Virus record (IMG/VR): IMGVR_UViG_3300042509_000843
Coordinates: 1-20,098 of that record
Reading direction: 5' to 3' (one strand)
Source: a virus
DNA: 20,098 nucleotides
Shown: positions 5,755 through 11,329 of the stretch, one piece after another
Numbering within the stretch: the first letter of the stretch is position 1
Layout of the letters: the number at the start of each line of letters is the position of its first letter
Position numbers and translations under genes: made by a program
Notes under the pieces: generated by a model
What the model was told of the DNA's origin: nothing
Seen by the model: only the letters and a program-made list of their open reading frames with translations
Databases searched by the model: none

Positions 5755-5993
5755 TCGGTTTTAGATTTACTATCTCTAATGTCCCATATGGTTGAAGATG
5801 ATATGCCATATTTCTTAGCTAACTCACGGCAAGTGTAACTTGGATGCTCTCCAAGAATGGCTTTGCGGATATCTGCGGGAACAGTTTCGTATCTCCGATA
5901 GCGTTTAATTTTAGTCTTTTTTAATGGAGCGACGACACCAAGCATCTTCTCCATTGATTGCTTTGTGAGACCTAATTTTTCAAGCAAGCTCAC
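5751..5993 (-). CDS. HTH protein (80 aa), paralog 1 of 3
   Basis: The N-terminal helix and basic linker (KKTKIKRYRRY) lead into a C-terminal helix-turn-helix (TCRELAKKYGISSSTIWDIR, about residues 54-73), close in pattern to the two genes that follow. I place the start at the GTG at 5993 because it forms a GTGA overlap with the preceding stop and has GGGAGG eight bases upstream. An alternative GTG at 6011 gives six more residues but a worse RBS. Such short HTH proteins in phages bind DNA; the specific role is unknown. Confidence 0.8.
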   Translation of the reverse strand: MSLLEKLGLTKQSMEKMLGVVAPLKKTKIKRYRRYETVPADIRKAILGEHPSYTCRELAKKYGISSSTIWDIRDSKSKTE

Positions 5994-6196
5994 GGTTTTG
6001 CCTCCCGCCACAGCAATAGATCCGCTCGCATTGCGTCGTTTTCTGCTTCGAGTTGCGTGATGTAAGCCAGTCGCACCGCTGCGAGTCGCTCAAGTCTTCG
6101 ACACAGTATACCTAGCTCGGCTACGTTGTGCGGAGTGCTGTCTGAGATGGGCGTGTCTCTGATCATTTTCGTGGGGTCAGGAATATGATCGTTCAT
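5990..6196 (-). CDS. Small coiled-coil protein (68 aa)
   Basis: Not recognised. It starts at ATG 6196 (MNDHIPDPTKMIRDTP) in an ATGA overlap with the upstream gene. The second half (about 30-62) is one long helix with heptad-like leucines and alternating charges (LERLAAVRLAYITQLEAEND), typical of a short coiled coil. The upstream in-frame extension to 6481 is the other frame of the neighbour and was discarded. It may be a small oligomeric accessory protein. Confidence 0.7.
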   Translation of the reverse strand: MNDHIPDPTKMIRDTPISDSTPHNVAELGILCRRLERLAAVRLAYITQLEAENDAMRADLLLWREAKP

Positions 6197-6435
6197 TTCG
6201 ATTCCTTCACTTGTTGCATCTGAACAAAGTCCAGTCGGTTCTCTTCGTTGATTGCAATGCCCCAGCCGTTGCGACGGCATGATAGTTCGATTGCGCTGAA
6301 GACTTCGTTCATAACTTTGTCGGGCAGATAGATAGAAAGAATCCCTTTGAATGTGATTCGATACTGCTCTTTGTCTTCTTTGATTGGTTTGACCATAGAT
6401 ACGTTTTTTAATTCTTTGGTTTCTTTGACGTTCAT
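6193..6435 (-). CDS. Hypothetical protein (80 aa)
   Basis: Not recognised. The N-terminus is lysine-rich and the middle has alternating hydrophobics (YRITFKGILSIYLPDKV) suggesting strands, then a helix (MNEVFSAIELSCRR). The ATG at 6435 has a good Shine-Dalgarno sequence (AAGGAG, six to seven bases upstream) and overlaps the TGA of the upstream 51-codon gene. Its own TGA overlaps the next ATG. Confidence 0.75.
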   Translation of the reverse strand: MNVKETKELKNVSMVKPIKEDKEQYRITFKGILSIYLPDKVMNEVFSAIELSCRRNGWGIAINEENRLDFVQMQQVKESK

Positions 6436-6587
6436 TTGGACTCCTTATTCTTCCGATTCCGTGTCCAATAACTGACAGCATAGTTTTTAACCTTCTTGGC
6501 AGCTTTGTGAATTTCTCCAGCCTCTTTCTTGCTGATGCTGTACACTCCAGTACCTCCTTTGATAATGCTTTGTATTCTGTCGCTCAT
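6432..6587 (-). CDS. Tiny basic protein (51 aa)
   Basis: Found by translating the gap. It begins MSDRIQSIIKGGTGVYSISK and ends RNRKNKESK. It is strongly basic, with a lysine-rich helix in the middle. ATGA overlaps at both ends (ATG at 6587 with the TGA of the RHH-like gene; TGA with the ATG at 6435) support it. The AAGGAG that serves the next gene lies inside its last codons. Function unknown; it is possibly a small nucleic-acid-binding protein. Confidence 0.7.
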   Translation of the reverse strand: MSDRIQSIIKGGTGVYSISKKEAGEIHKAAKKVKNYAVSYWTRNRKNKESK

Positions 6588-6718
6588 AGTGCCATCTCCT
6601 TATCTAGCCACTCCCTAATAATCTTATCAGTTAGGTGCTGGCTTTTGATTCCTTCCTTCTTGCAATACTCTTTGAGTTTCTTGTGAGTGTCTTCTGATAT
6701 TAGAATGGTCTTCTTCAT
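6584..6718 (-). CDS. Ribbon-helix-helix-like small protein (44 aa)
   Basis: Found by translating the gap. The reading MKKTILISEDTHKKLKEYCK, then KEGIKSQHLTDKIIREWL, fits a ribbon-helix-helix domain. There is a first strand (TILIS), a helix beginning at residue 10, a turn, and a second helix rich in I and L ending in W. Arc/CopG-type proteins of this size are DNA-binding repressors, often self-regulating. The ATG is at 6718; the TGA overlaps the next ATG. A 17-base gap separates it from the upstream gene. The fold assignment is by pattern only. Confidence 0.75.
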   Translation of the reverse strand: MKKTILISEDTHKKLKEYCKKEGIKSQHLTDKIIREWLDKEMAL

Positions 6719-6735
6719 AGATGCTTTTTGTATTA

Positions 6736-6957
6736 TTAGCATATCTTTATAGCAAAATTTACTGATGTTTTAATTCTAGACCACTGTGTCTCATCCATAA
6801 TTGGAAACATCCATTCTGGATTGTGCATATCCCTTAGTTGAACATACCTCTCTCCGCATTCTTCAATAAGCTCAACTATCATAGTGCCTCCTTCTTCAAC
6901 AATTCCGTTTTCAGGAGCAATCTTAATTTCCAAAACAACTCTTTGAGAAGAACTCAT
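6736..6957 (-). CDS. Hypothetical protein (73 aa)
   Basis: Not recognised. It is acidic in the first half (ENGIVEEGGTMIVELIEECGERY) with alternating beta-type hydrophobics, and has a WMFPIMDETQW segment near the end. The ATG at 6957 overlaps the TGA of the lysozyme gene, so it is probably translated with it. It has no signal peptide and no transmembrane segment, so it does not look like a holin or spanin. Confidence 0.7.
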   Translation of the reverse strand: MSSSQRVVLEIKIAPENGIVEEGGTMIVELIEECGERYVQLRDMHNPEWMFPIMDETQWSRIKTSVNFAIKIC

Positions 6958-7286
6958 TTGAGATGGCGTTTAACTTTGTTCCAGTAAGCGATTGTGGCTG
7001 TTTTCTTATCACCAGCGGGACCGCCTCCGTTCCATTTGCGAGCTAGTTGTTCGGTCGTACAACCTTTGCCGTAGTGATTAAGATAAATCTCGCAAACTCG
7101 ACGAGCCGCAACTCGATTTGTCATCTGGGCGTGAGTGTAGCTGGTGCCAGCGATCCGGTTTGCGTCCACTACGACCGCTCGGTGGATCTGGAGCGCACCG
7201 ATAGCGGCTCCAGCGTCTCCAATCGCGTTGTCTCGTCCGTTAGACTCCACGGTAATTAGAGCCGCAATAAGAGGTCCAAGATTCAC
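6954..7286 (-). CDS. SLT-type lytic transglycosylase / lysozyme-like (110 aa)
   Basis: It resembles the compact lysozyme-like superfamily: ITVESNGRDNAIGD places a likely catalytic Glu at residue 14, followed by GALQIHRAVV (the G-x-x-Q-I segment), then ARRVCEIYLNHYG and LARKWNGG, matching the Q-x-A-x-x-WNGG motif of SLT-type domains. It would cleave the glycan strand of peptidoglycan. I start it at the GTG at 7286, which overlaps the preceding TGA; the longer TTG reading is less likely. It has no signal peptide, so export would need a holin, and none is visible nearby. Its place among small early-type genes is unusual for an endolysin. Confidence 0.8.
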   Translation of the reverse strand: MNLGPLIAALITVESNGRDNAIGDAGAAIGALQIHRAVVVDANRIAGTSYTHAQMTNRVAARRVCEIYLNHYGKGCTTEQLARKWNGGGPAGDKKTATIAYWNKVKRHLK

Positions 7287-7477
7287 TTGGTCCCCTTCAT
7301 CCAAGCGGCAGCTTTGGCTTGGTAGAGTTCGTCTGCTGAGAGCAGTCGGCCAGAGTTGTCGGTGATCCCGATTAGCTCCCGAGTATGGAGCCAGACTTCC
7401 CGCGCTCGTAGAGCTTCAAGGATGCTGCTGTGCTGACTGAGGGACTTACTATTCCGATCTTTGCAATGGTATCGCAT
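7283..7477 (-). CDS. Hypothetical protein (64 aa)
   Basis: Not recognised. It is mostly helical and basic at the N-terminus (MRYHCKDRNSKSLSQHSS) and has a LLSADELYQAKAAAWMKG helix near the end. No membrane segment is present. The ATG at 7477 has no Shine-Dalgarno sequence; the leader reads AACACCATTAAATACCATG, which contains the A/C-rich ACCAT motif twice. Its TGA overlaps the GTG of the lysozyme gene. Confidence 0.65.
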   Translation of the reverse strand: MRYHCKDRNSKSLSQHSSILEALRAREVWLHTRELIGITDNSGRLLSADELYQAKAAAWMKGTK

Positions 7478-7500
7478 GGTATTTAATGGTGTTGATGGTT

Positions 7501-7755
7501 TTAGTTCAAGATCTCACAAGCGGAGAGCCGCTTCTTGGCTCCTACCTCGCGGCAAGAGATGCCCCTCCCGTTGAATCGCTGGCGACTGGCTCCAGTGCGG
7601 CTCATATCAGACTTCGGAGACTTCCCGTTGATTTCTAGCACCTCGACAACCAGAGCCATCTTCTCAGAGGTCTTGGTTGCTTTGGCGGTGATGGTGACTC
7701 CGCGCCAACCGGCAGGAGTGAAGACGGATGCGGTGTATTTGATTTCGATGGTCAT
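7501..7755 (-). CDS. Hypothetical protein (84 aa)
   Basis: Not recognised. The first 45 residues alternate hydrophobic and polar residues (IEIKYTASVFTPAGWRGVTI) as in beta strands; the C-terminal part is basic with two cysteines. The ATG at 7755 is preceded by CCATCAAATACCATG without a Shine-Dalgarno sequence, nearly the same leader as the gene at 7477. A second copy of AACACCAT lies further upstream in the gap. It has an intergenic space of about 62 bases before it and 23 after it. Confidence 0.6.
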   Translation of the reverse strand: MTIEIKYTASVFTPAGWRGVTITAKATKTSEKMALVVEVLEINGKSPKSDMSRTGASRQRFNGRGISCREVGAKKRLSACEILN

Positions 7756-7817
7756 GGTATTTGATGGATTGAGTTATGGTGTTTTGCGCGTTGGAGAGTC
7801 GCGCCCCTCTTTAAATT

Positions 7818-8006
7818 CTACGGCCAAACAGGACCGACGGACATGATGAACGGGTTGGATGCTGACTTTGCAGCATCTTCAAAGCTCCACCCGCTTTTTG
7901 AAAGAATGTGGTAAGCGATTTCGGCTGCTTGAAACTTCGTCACCTTGGCCTTCGGGAAGCTGTAGACGATTTCGGTGATTTTGCTGAGTTTGGCTTGCTT
8001 GGTCAT
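7818..8006 (-). CDS. Hypothetical helical protein (62 aa)
   Basis: Not recognised. The reading MTKQAKLSKITEIVYSF, then QAAEIAYHILSKSGWSFEDAAK, suggests two or three helices. I prefer this frame over the competing frame (7879-8064), whose product has low-complexity Q/N/R composition. The ATG at 8006 lies 52 bases after the palindromic operator-like site at 8058-8073, so it may be the first gene of a transcription unit. No clear Shine-Dalgarno sequence is present. Confidence 0.55.
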   Translation of the reverse strand: MTKQAKLSKITEIVYSFPKAKVTKFQAAEIAYHILSKSGWSFEDAAKSASNPFIMSVGPVWP

Positions 8007-8057
8007 CGTATTCTTGTCGTTTCTTCGTCGGCTCGTTGCCTTCGATGAGATGAGTTA

Positions 8058-8073
8058 AACCCATCGCTGGGTT
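8058..8073 (-). promoter_or_regulatory. Putative operator (site 2) with promoter-like boxes
   Basis: The minus strand reads AACCCAGCGATGGGTT, a 6-bp palindrome around GCGA, almost identical to the site at 11335-11350. It lies between a weak -35 (TTGCAG, 8081-8076) and a -10-like TTTAAC (8059-8054) with 16 bases between them. Just upstream the nonamer GTTGCAGAT is repeated directly (plus-strand ATCTGCAAC at 8074-8082 and 8087-8095). This arrangement suits a repressor site over a promoter for the genes from 8006 leftward. Confidence 0.5.
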
Positions 8074-8142
8074 ATCTGCAACAGAAATCTGCAACTTTTT
8101 TCAGATTTATTTCAGAGGCTCTAAAATCAGCGAAATGCTAAG

Positions 8143-8211
8143 GAAATCGCGGTGTTTCGTGCGGTGAAATCACCTGCCGCAGGATCTCCCTGCGTACCAT
8201 TCCGCGATTTC
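8143..8211 (-). other. Structured intergenic RNA element, nested stems
   Basis: Downstream of RusA, a perfect 10-bp inverted repeat, GAAATCGCGG (8143-8152) and CCGCGATTTC (8202-8211), encloses two further hairpins: GGTGA/TCACC (8163-8167 with 8170-8174) and CGCAGG/CCTGCG (8178-8183 with 8189-8194, five-base loop). The result is a three-way-junction-like fold of about 69 bases. It does not fit a tRNA. No U-run follows, so it is not a standard terminator, though it could end or protect the recombination transcript. The rest of 8007-8218 holds no convincing gene. Confidence 0.5.
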
Positions 8212-8218
8212 TGAGAGG

Positions 8219-8641
8219 CTATTCTGCCGAGATTCTCACGCTGCAACCAGCGGCATCGAGTGCGTAGGATTTGGTCGCTGAAATGAAGCAAACTTGGCTG
8301 TCGTCCAGCCAGACCCGCTGAGTGTCGGTGATCGCGTCCGTAACCGCTTTTATTAGGTTGTCCAGATCCGGCTTTTTCTGGCACCAGACTGGTGATTTCG
8401 GCTTCGGTACACCGTGCTTGTCCAGATGCGCCTTTGGTCTCGGCAGGAAGAAGTCTAGCTGGATGCGAACAACTCCCGCTATAATTGATTCTGGAGCGTT
8501 TGCGACGGCTTGTCTGCGGACCTCCTGCTTCCAAGTCTCCGCTCCATCCGGTGTGTAAACTCCAGCATGACCGCCGCGCACAAACGCTTTTACCCGAGGT
8601 TGAGCCTTCGGGATTCCCGCGCAAAAGAAGCTAAGATTCAT
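8219..8641 (-). CDS. rusA: Holliday junction resolvase, RusA family (140 aa)
   Basis: RusA enzymes are small dimeric metal-dependent endonucleases that cut four-way DNA junctions. Visible features: the N-terminal GIPKAQPRVK segment (9-18), KKPDLDNLIKAVTDAI with Asp92 and Asp94, and VWLDDSQV with Asp113/Asp114. These match the acidic triad and spacing of the family. Length is close to E. coli RusA (120 aa). The ATG at 8641 overlaps the last 11 bases of the upstream gene; the longer reading to 8866 is another frame of that gene. Together with the annealing protein and nuclease upstream it completes a recombination module. Confidence 0.92.
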   Translation of the reverse strand: MNLSFFCAGIPKAQPRVKAFVRGGHAGVYTPDGAETWKQEVRRQAVANAPESIIAGVVRIQLDFFLPRPKAHLDKHGVPKPKSPVWCQKKPDLDNLIKAVTDAITDTQRVWLDDSQVCFISATKSYALDAAGCSVRISAE

Positions 8642-8960
8642 GTCCTGAAGGAATGATCTCGCTGATGCGTCCGGTGATCCTTGGGTTTGCGTACCACCAG
8701 CCGGTGCTTGACTTGTCGGCCACTGCATCGCAGTCACCGTCGAACATAACGTGAGTCCCCTCGGTGAGCAGAAGCACAGCGTCCATATCCTCGTGATCAA
8801 ACGAGCGGAACGTGACCCGTTGAGCGTACGCTTTGCCGTTGCCCAACGTGCGTTTCTCAAACTCAATCACAGCAATCAGGAACTGTTTGCCATCGTCTGT
8901 GGTGATGATCTCAGCGTCTGAATGGAGCCGTCCAAATCCACGCGCCCATAAATGTCTCAT
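8631..8960 (-). CDS. OB-fold-like protein, possible second ssDNA-binding protein (109 aa)
   Basis: The pattern resembles an SSB-type OB fold: GFGRLHSDAEI at the first strand, FLIAVIEF, a YAQRVTFRSF strand, then a LTEGTHVMFDG segment that corresponds to the KG-x-x-V-x-V-x-G turn of SSB proteins, and a last strand GRISEII. It lacks the acidic DDIPF tail. Position between the MazG-like gene and RusA suggests a role with the annealing protein. The start ATG at 8960 has TGGAGAG upstream and overlaps the preceding TGA. The assignment is by pattern, so it could be another small OB-fold protein. Confidence 0.6.
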   Translation of the reverse strand: MRHLWARGFGRLHSDAEIITTDDGKQFLIAVIEFEKRTLGNGKAYAQRVTFRSFDHEDMDAVLLLTEGTHVMFDGDCDAVADKSSTGWWYANPRITGRISEIIPSGHES

Positions 8961-9391
8961 CGCGTGTAGCTCTCCAGTCGAGCGAGGGAGTAGCTTGGGG
9001 ATTTCGCGATCTTACCGTCAGACCTCCGCACAATATGGCGGTTGTCCCCAACGCGAGTTGACCGGCAGTCAGCAGGGATGGAGTTAATCTCGTCGTCAGT
9101 CCAGACTTTGGACATATTGGATCGGTGAATCTCGCAAAACGCTGCGTCCACTTGATGCGGACTGAATCCAGCGGCCAGCGCGGCTCCATATACGACGTAG
9201 AGAAGGTCTCCAACAGCGTCGAGGTATTCCTTCGCGTTGGTTGCTTCCGATAGCTCCTGAGCCTCCTCGTCGATGAGTCGATACCGGAGATTCTGCGTCA
9301 CCGGATCGGGGAGGATCGGACGCTGCGGGACAAGTTGCTGGTAGGTCTTCATAAACTCGCGAACGAGTTCCATTGGATGGGTTTGATTCAT
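8957..9391 (-). CDS. MazG-like nucleotide pyrophosphohydrolase (144 aa)
   Basis: Members of this all-alpha NTP pyrophosphatase superfamily hydrolyse (d)NTPs or related nucleotides to monophosphate and pyrophosphate. The metal-binding helices are visible: RLIDEEAQELSEA with Glu42, Glu43 and Glu46, and EYLDAVGDLLYVVYG with Asp58 and Asp62. A GFSPHQVDAAFCEIHRSNMSK segment follows, as in phage and PRA-PH-like members. I start at the ATG at 9391, which gives an ATGA overlap with the nuclease stop. A start at 9436 would overlap the nuclease by 49 bases. Its role may be to adjust nucleotide pools or alarmones during infection; this is inferred from family knowledge. Confidence 0.85.
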   Translation of the reverse strand: MNQTHPMELVREFMKTYQQLVPQRPILPDPVTQNLRYRLIDEEAQELSEATNAKEYLDAVGDLLYVVYGAALAAGFSPHQVDAAFCEIHRSNMSKVWTDDEINSIPADCRSTRVGDNRHIVRRSDGKIAKSPSYSLARLESYTR

Positions 9392-10503
9392 TTGATTCGT
9401 GTAAGTATTGGTTGAGACATTTTTGACTCGGTGCATCCGTCGAGGAGAGCATCAAGTTTTGCGTTTAACTGCTGACCTTTAAAGCCAGTCGCGAGTTTGA
9501 CCGCATCTTTGAGCTTGGTCTTGTTAAGCGTGATCGCGGAGCTTAACTGCTCGTAGGTTCCAAGTTCCAAGAAGCGAGAAGCGACTATTTCAGGAGTCGT
9601 AATAGACTCGCGCACCGATCCATCTTTGAGCGTCCAGCCTTCGATGGTTTCTCCCTCACTCAGTCTGCGTCGAGCCTCTGACTTGCAAGCCTCAATCACC
9701 GCCTCCGCTTGAGCCGCTCTGTCGAGGAATTGCGCCAGATGGATGGATGTTAGGGTCGCAGCAATCGCGTCCGGCGTAATGCCTTCTGGAGCGTTTGCGA
9801 GTGGTCCAGTGACCGCTAGTTCCCGCGCTTCGGAGCAATAGGGTTTCCCTTTGCAATACTTGCAAGCGGACTCAGATGGAGTGCGCGGTTGGTCCGGTTC
9901 CATGATCGCGGCCATCAGAGACTGCGACTCACGCACCGCAGCCATCAGGTCGCCTAACTCGTAGGAGGCTACGCTCGGAGGTCCAGCTAGAGGCTGAATG
10001 ATTGCGACCGTGATTGCCTCCAACGTGAATCCAAAAGACTCATGCAGGAGCGCGACCAAACACCGCAACTGGAGGTTTTCCGCTGCGTTCTCGACTGTTC
10101 CGCGACCGGACTTGTAGTCGATGATTAGAGCGCGGTTGTTCTCGACGTATACGACATCTGGTTTGCCGCTCCAGAGCCGTTTGTCTTCTTGACCAAGACC
10201 GTAGTTCTGAAGGGACCACAACCGCTTCTCGCGGAACACTTGCGGCTCCTCGGTGGAGGTTGAGAACACCTGTTTGACCAACTCGGCTTCCTGCTCTCGG
10301 CAGCGGTCGATGATGTAGGTCTCGTCTGTCGTTAGGTTTGTCACCGGCTCCAACCCCAGAGCGGAGTGGATGCGGTTGCCGGTCGCAGCGTCCCCACTGG
10401 ACTCAGTCTCTGCGATTACCTTCTCCAGTTGCCAACTACCCAGACAAGCGGCGTACCGGCTCGCTGCTGATGCGCTCGGCAGACCATTACGCTCGTCACT
10501 CAT
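9388..10503 (-). CDS. PD-(D/E)XK nuclease, Cas4-like / DUF2800-like (371 aa)
   Basis: The N-terminus (GLPSASAASRYAACLGSWQLE) resembles DUF2800 phage nucleases. Catalytic-core features are His46 (GNRIHSAL), Glu92, Asp116 (GKPDVV), Asp129-Tyr-Lys131 (IIDYKSGRG) and Gln145 (NLQLRC). Cys20 together with Cys214, Cys217 and Cys223 (CKYCKGKPYC) forms the spaced four-cysteine pattern of Cas4/AddB iron-sulfur nucleases. The start ATG at 10503 has AAGGGAAG upstream and overlaps the bet stop by eight bases. Coupling to the annealing protein suggests it makes the ssDNA ends that Bet uses, in place of lambda Exo. Confidence 0.88.
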   Translation of the reverse strand: MSDERNGLPSASAASRYAACLGSWQLEKVIAETESSGDAATGNRIHSALGLEPVTNLTTDETYIIDRCREQEAELVKQVFSTSTEEPQVFREKRLWSLQNYGLGQEDKRLWSGKPDVVYVENNRALIIDYKSGRGTVENAAENLQLRCLVALLHESFGFTLEAITVAIIQPLAGPPSVASYELGDLMAAVRESQSLMAAIMEPDQPRTPSESACKYCKGKPYCSEARELAVTGPLANAPEGITPDAIAATLTSIHLAQFLDRAAQAEAVIEACKSEARRRLSEGETIEGWTLKDGSVRESITTPEIVASRFLELGTYEQLSSAITLNKTKLKDAVKLATGFKGQQLNAKLDALLDGCTESKMSQPILTRIK

Positions 10504-11182
10504 TGGACTTCCCTTCGTGCAAGATGGCTTCGGTGGGTTGGACCGTAGCGGTAGGGATCGGGTTATGCTCTGGGAGGTACTCGTGCGGTTGCGGCTCCAC
10601 CTTCGGCTCCAGCTTGCTGCGGAAGATTGGGCGCGACGGCGTGACGTTGACTTGAACTTGCGGAGAGACAGCCTCCTCGTCGTCCACGATCCCGCTGAAC
10701 CCAAAGGCTACGCGAGCGCATTGGATCAAAGCTTTGTGGCGCAGCATTCGACGGGGATTCACCTTCCACGGTTCGGTTGATCGGTTGCACTCCGAAAAGT
10801 ATTCGGTGACCTCCACCGGATGAGACCGCTCTTTGTGGTGGATTGTAGCGGTGACCGAGAACGGTTTGCCGTCTTTGTCCTCGGTCTTGAACTCGATGCC
10901 GTCAAACTGCGAATGCGAGTTCATCATTTTGATCCAACCATCGACGCTGACCACTGGCTGAATACCGCCGTTTCGAGCGGGAAAAGCGTAGATTTCGCGG
11001 GTAAACGGATTGAGACCGTACTGGTTGGCGACCACGACAAACGAGAGCATTTCCTCGTTTGTTGCTTTGGGCATCAAGGTTGAGCGAAGAGTCTCTAACA
11101 ACTTGGCTGGCTCAACGCTAAATTTGCTCGCCATTACTGCGAGCGCGGACTGTTTCTGACTCGGTATTAGTTCGTTTTTCAT
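10496..11182 (-). CDS. bet: Phage recombination protein Bet (Redbeta/RecT-type annealing protein, 228 aa)
   Basis: Single-strand annealing protein. The signature ANQYGLNPFTREIYAFP region, PVVSVDGWIKMM, and RRMLRHKALIQCARVAFGF near residues 155-180 match lambda Bet family proteins. The C-terminal 50 residues are proline-rich and variable, as is usual. I start at ATG 11182 (MKNELIPSQ). A GGAGG lies 19 bases upstream, too far to be ideal, and the start lies inside the 66-codon gene, so coupling is possible. Stop and downstream start overlap (ATGAGTGA), tying it to the nuclease gene. Confidence 0.93.
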   Translation of the reverse strand: MKNELIPSQKQSALAVMASKFSVEPAKLLETLRSTLMPKATNEEMLSFVVVANQYGLNPFTREIYAFPARNGGIQPVVSVDGWIKMMNSHSQFDGIEFKTEDKDGKPFSVTATIHHKERSHPVEVTEYFSECNRSTEPWKVNPRRMLRHKALIQCARVAFGFSGIVDDEEAVSPQVQVNVTPSRPIFRSKLEPKVEPQPHEYLPEHNPIPTATVQPTEAILHEGKSNE

Positions 11183-11318
11183 AGGTTTTCGGTCTACCTC
11201 CACGCTTTCCGTTTGTGCGGGATGCGGAGGCTTTTGCCGTTGATTTGGATGCTCCCAACTCCTTCGCGATCTCGCGAAGACTTGTGGCAAAAATGCAGTT
11301 GCAGGAGGGACATTTCAT
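11118..11318 (-). CDS. Small zinc-finger/HTH DNA-binding protein (66 aa)
   Basis: It begins MKCPSCNCIF, a CxxC-type metal-binding start, followed by a helix-turn-helix pattern (SLREIAKELGASKSTAKASA, residues 13-32) and a basic GKRGGRPK segment like an AT-hook. It overlaps the first 65 bases of bet in another frame; that part codes for a basic, low-complexity tail. The N-terminal half outside the overlap is well formed, which supports it. The ATG at 11318 has no Shine-Dalgarno sequence and lies only a few bases after a predicted promoter, so the message could be nearly leaderless. A regulator of this operon is plausible but unproven. Confidence 0.6.
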   Translation of the reverse strand: MKCPSCNCIFATSLREIAKELGASKSTAKASASRTNGKRGGRPKTYEKRTNTESETVRARSNGEQI

Positions 11319-11329
11319 CGACAGGAGAA

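Noticed and set aside
7879-8064. ORF competing with the 62-codon gene at 7818-8006.
   Set aside because: Its product is low-complexity Q/N/R/E sequence typical of a shifted frame, and it would cover the palindromic site.
8143-8211. Possible tRNA because of the cloverleaf-like nested stems.
   Set aside because: No T-psi-C loop, anticodon arm geometry or CCA-compatible acceptor; stem lengths do not fit.
8127-8624. Long minus-strand ORF (165 codons) over rusA.
   Set aside because: It is a shifted frame of rusA; the rusA frame holds the catalytic Asp motifs.
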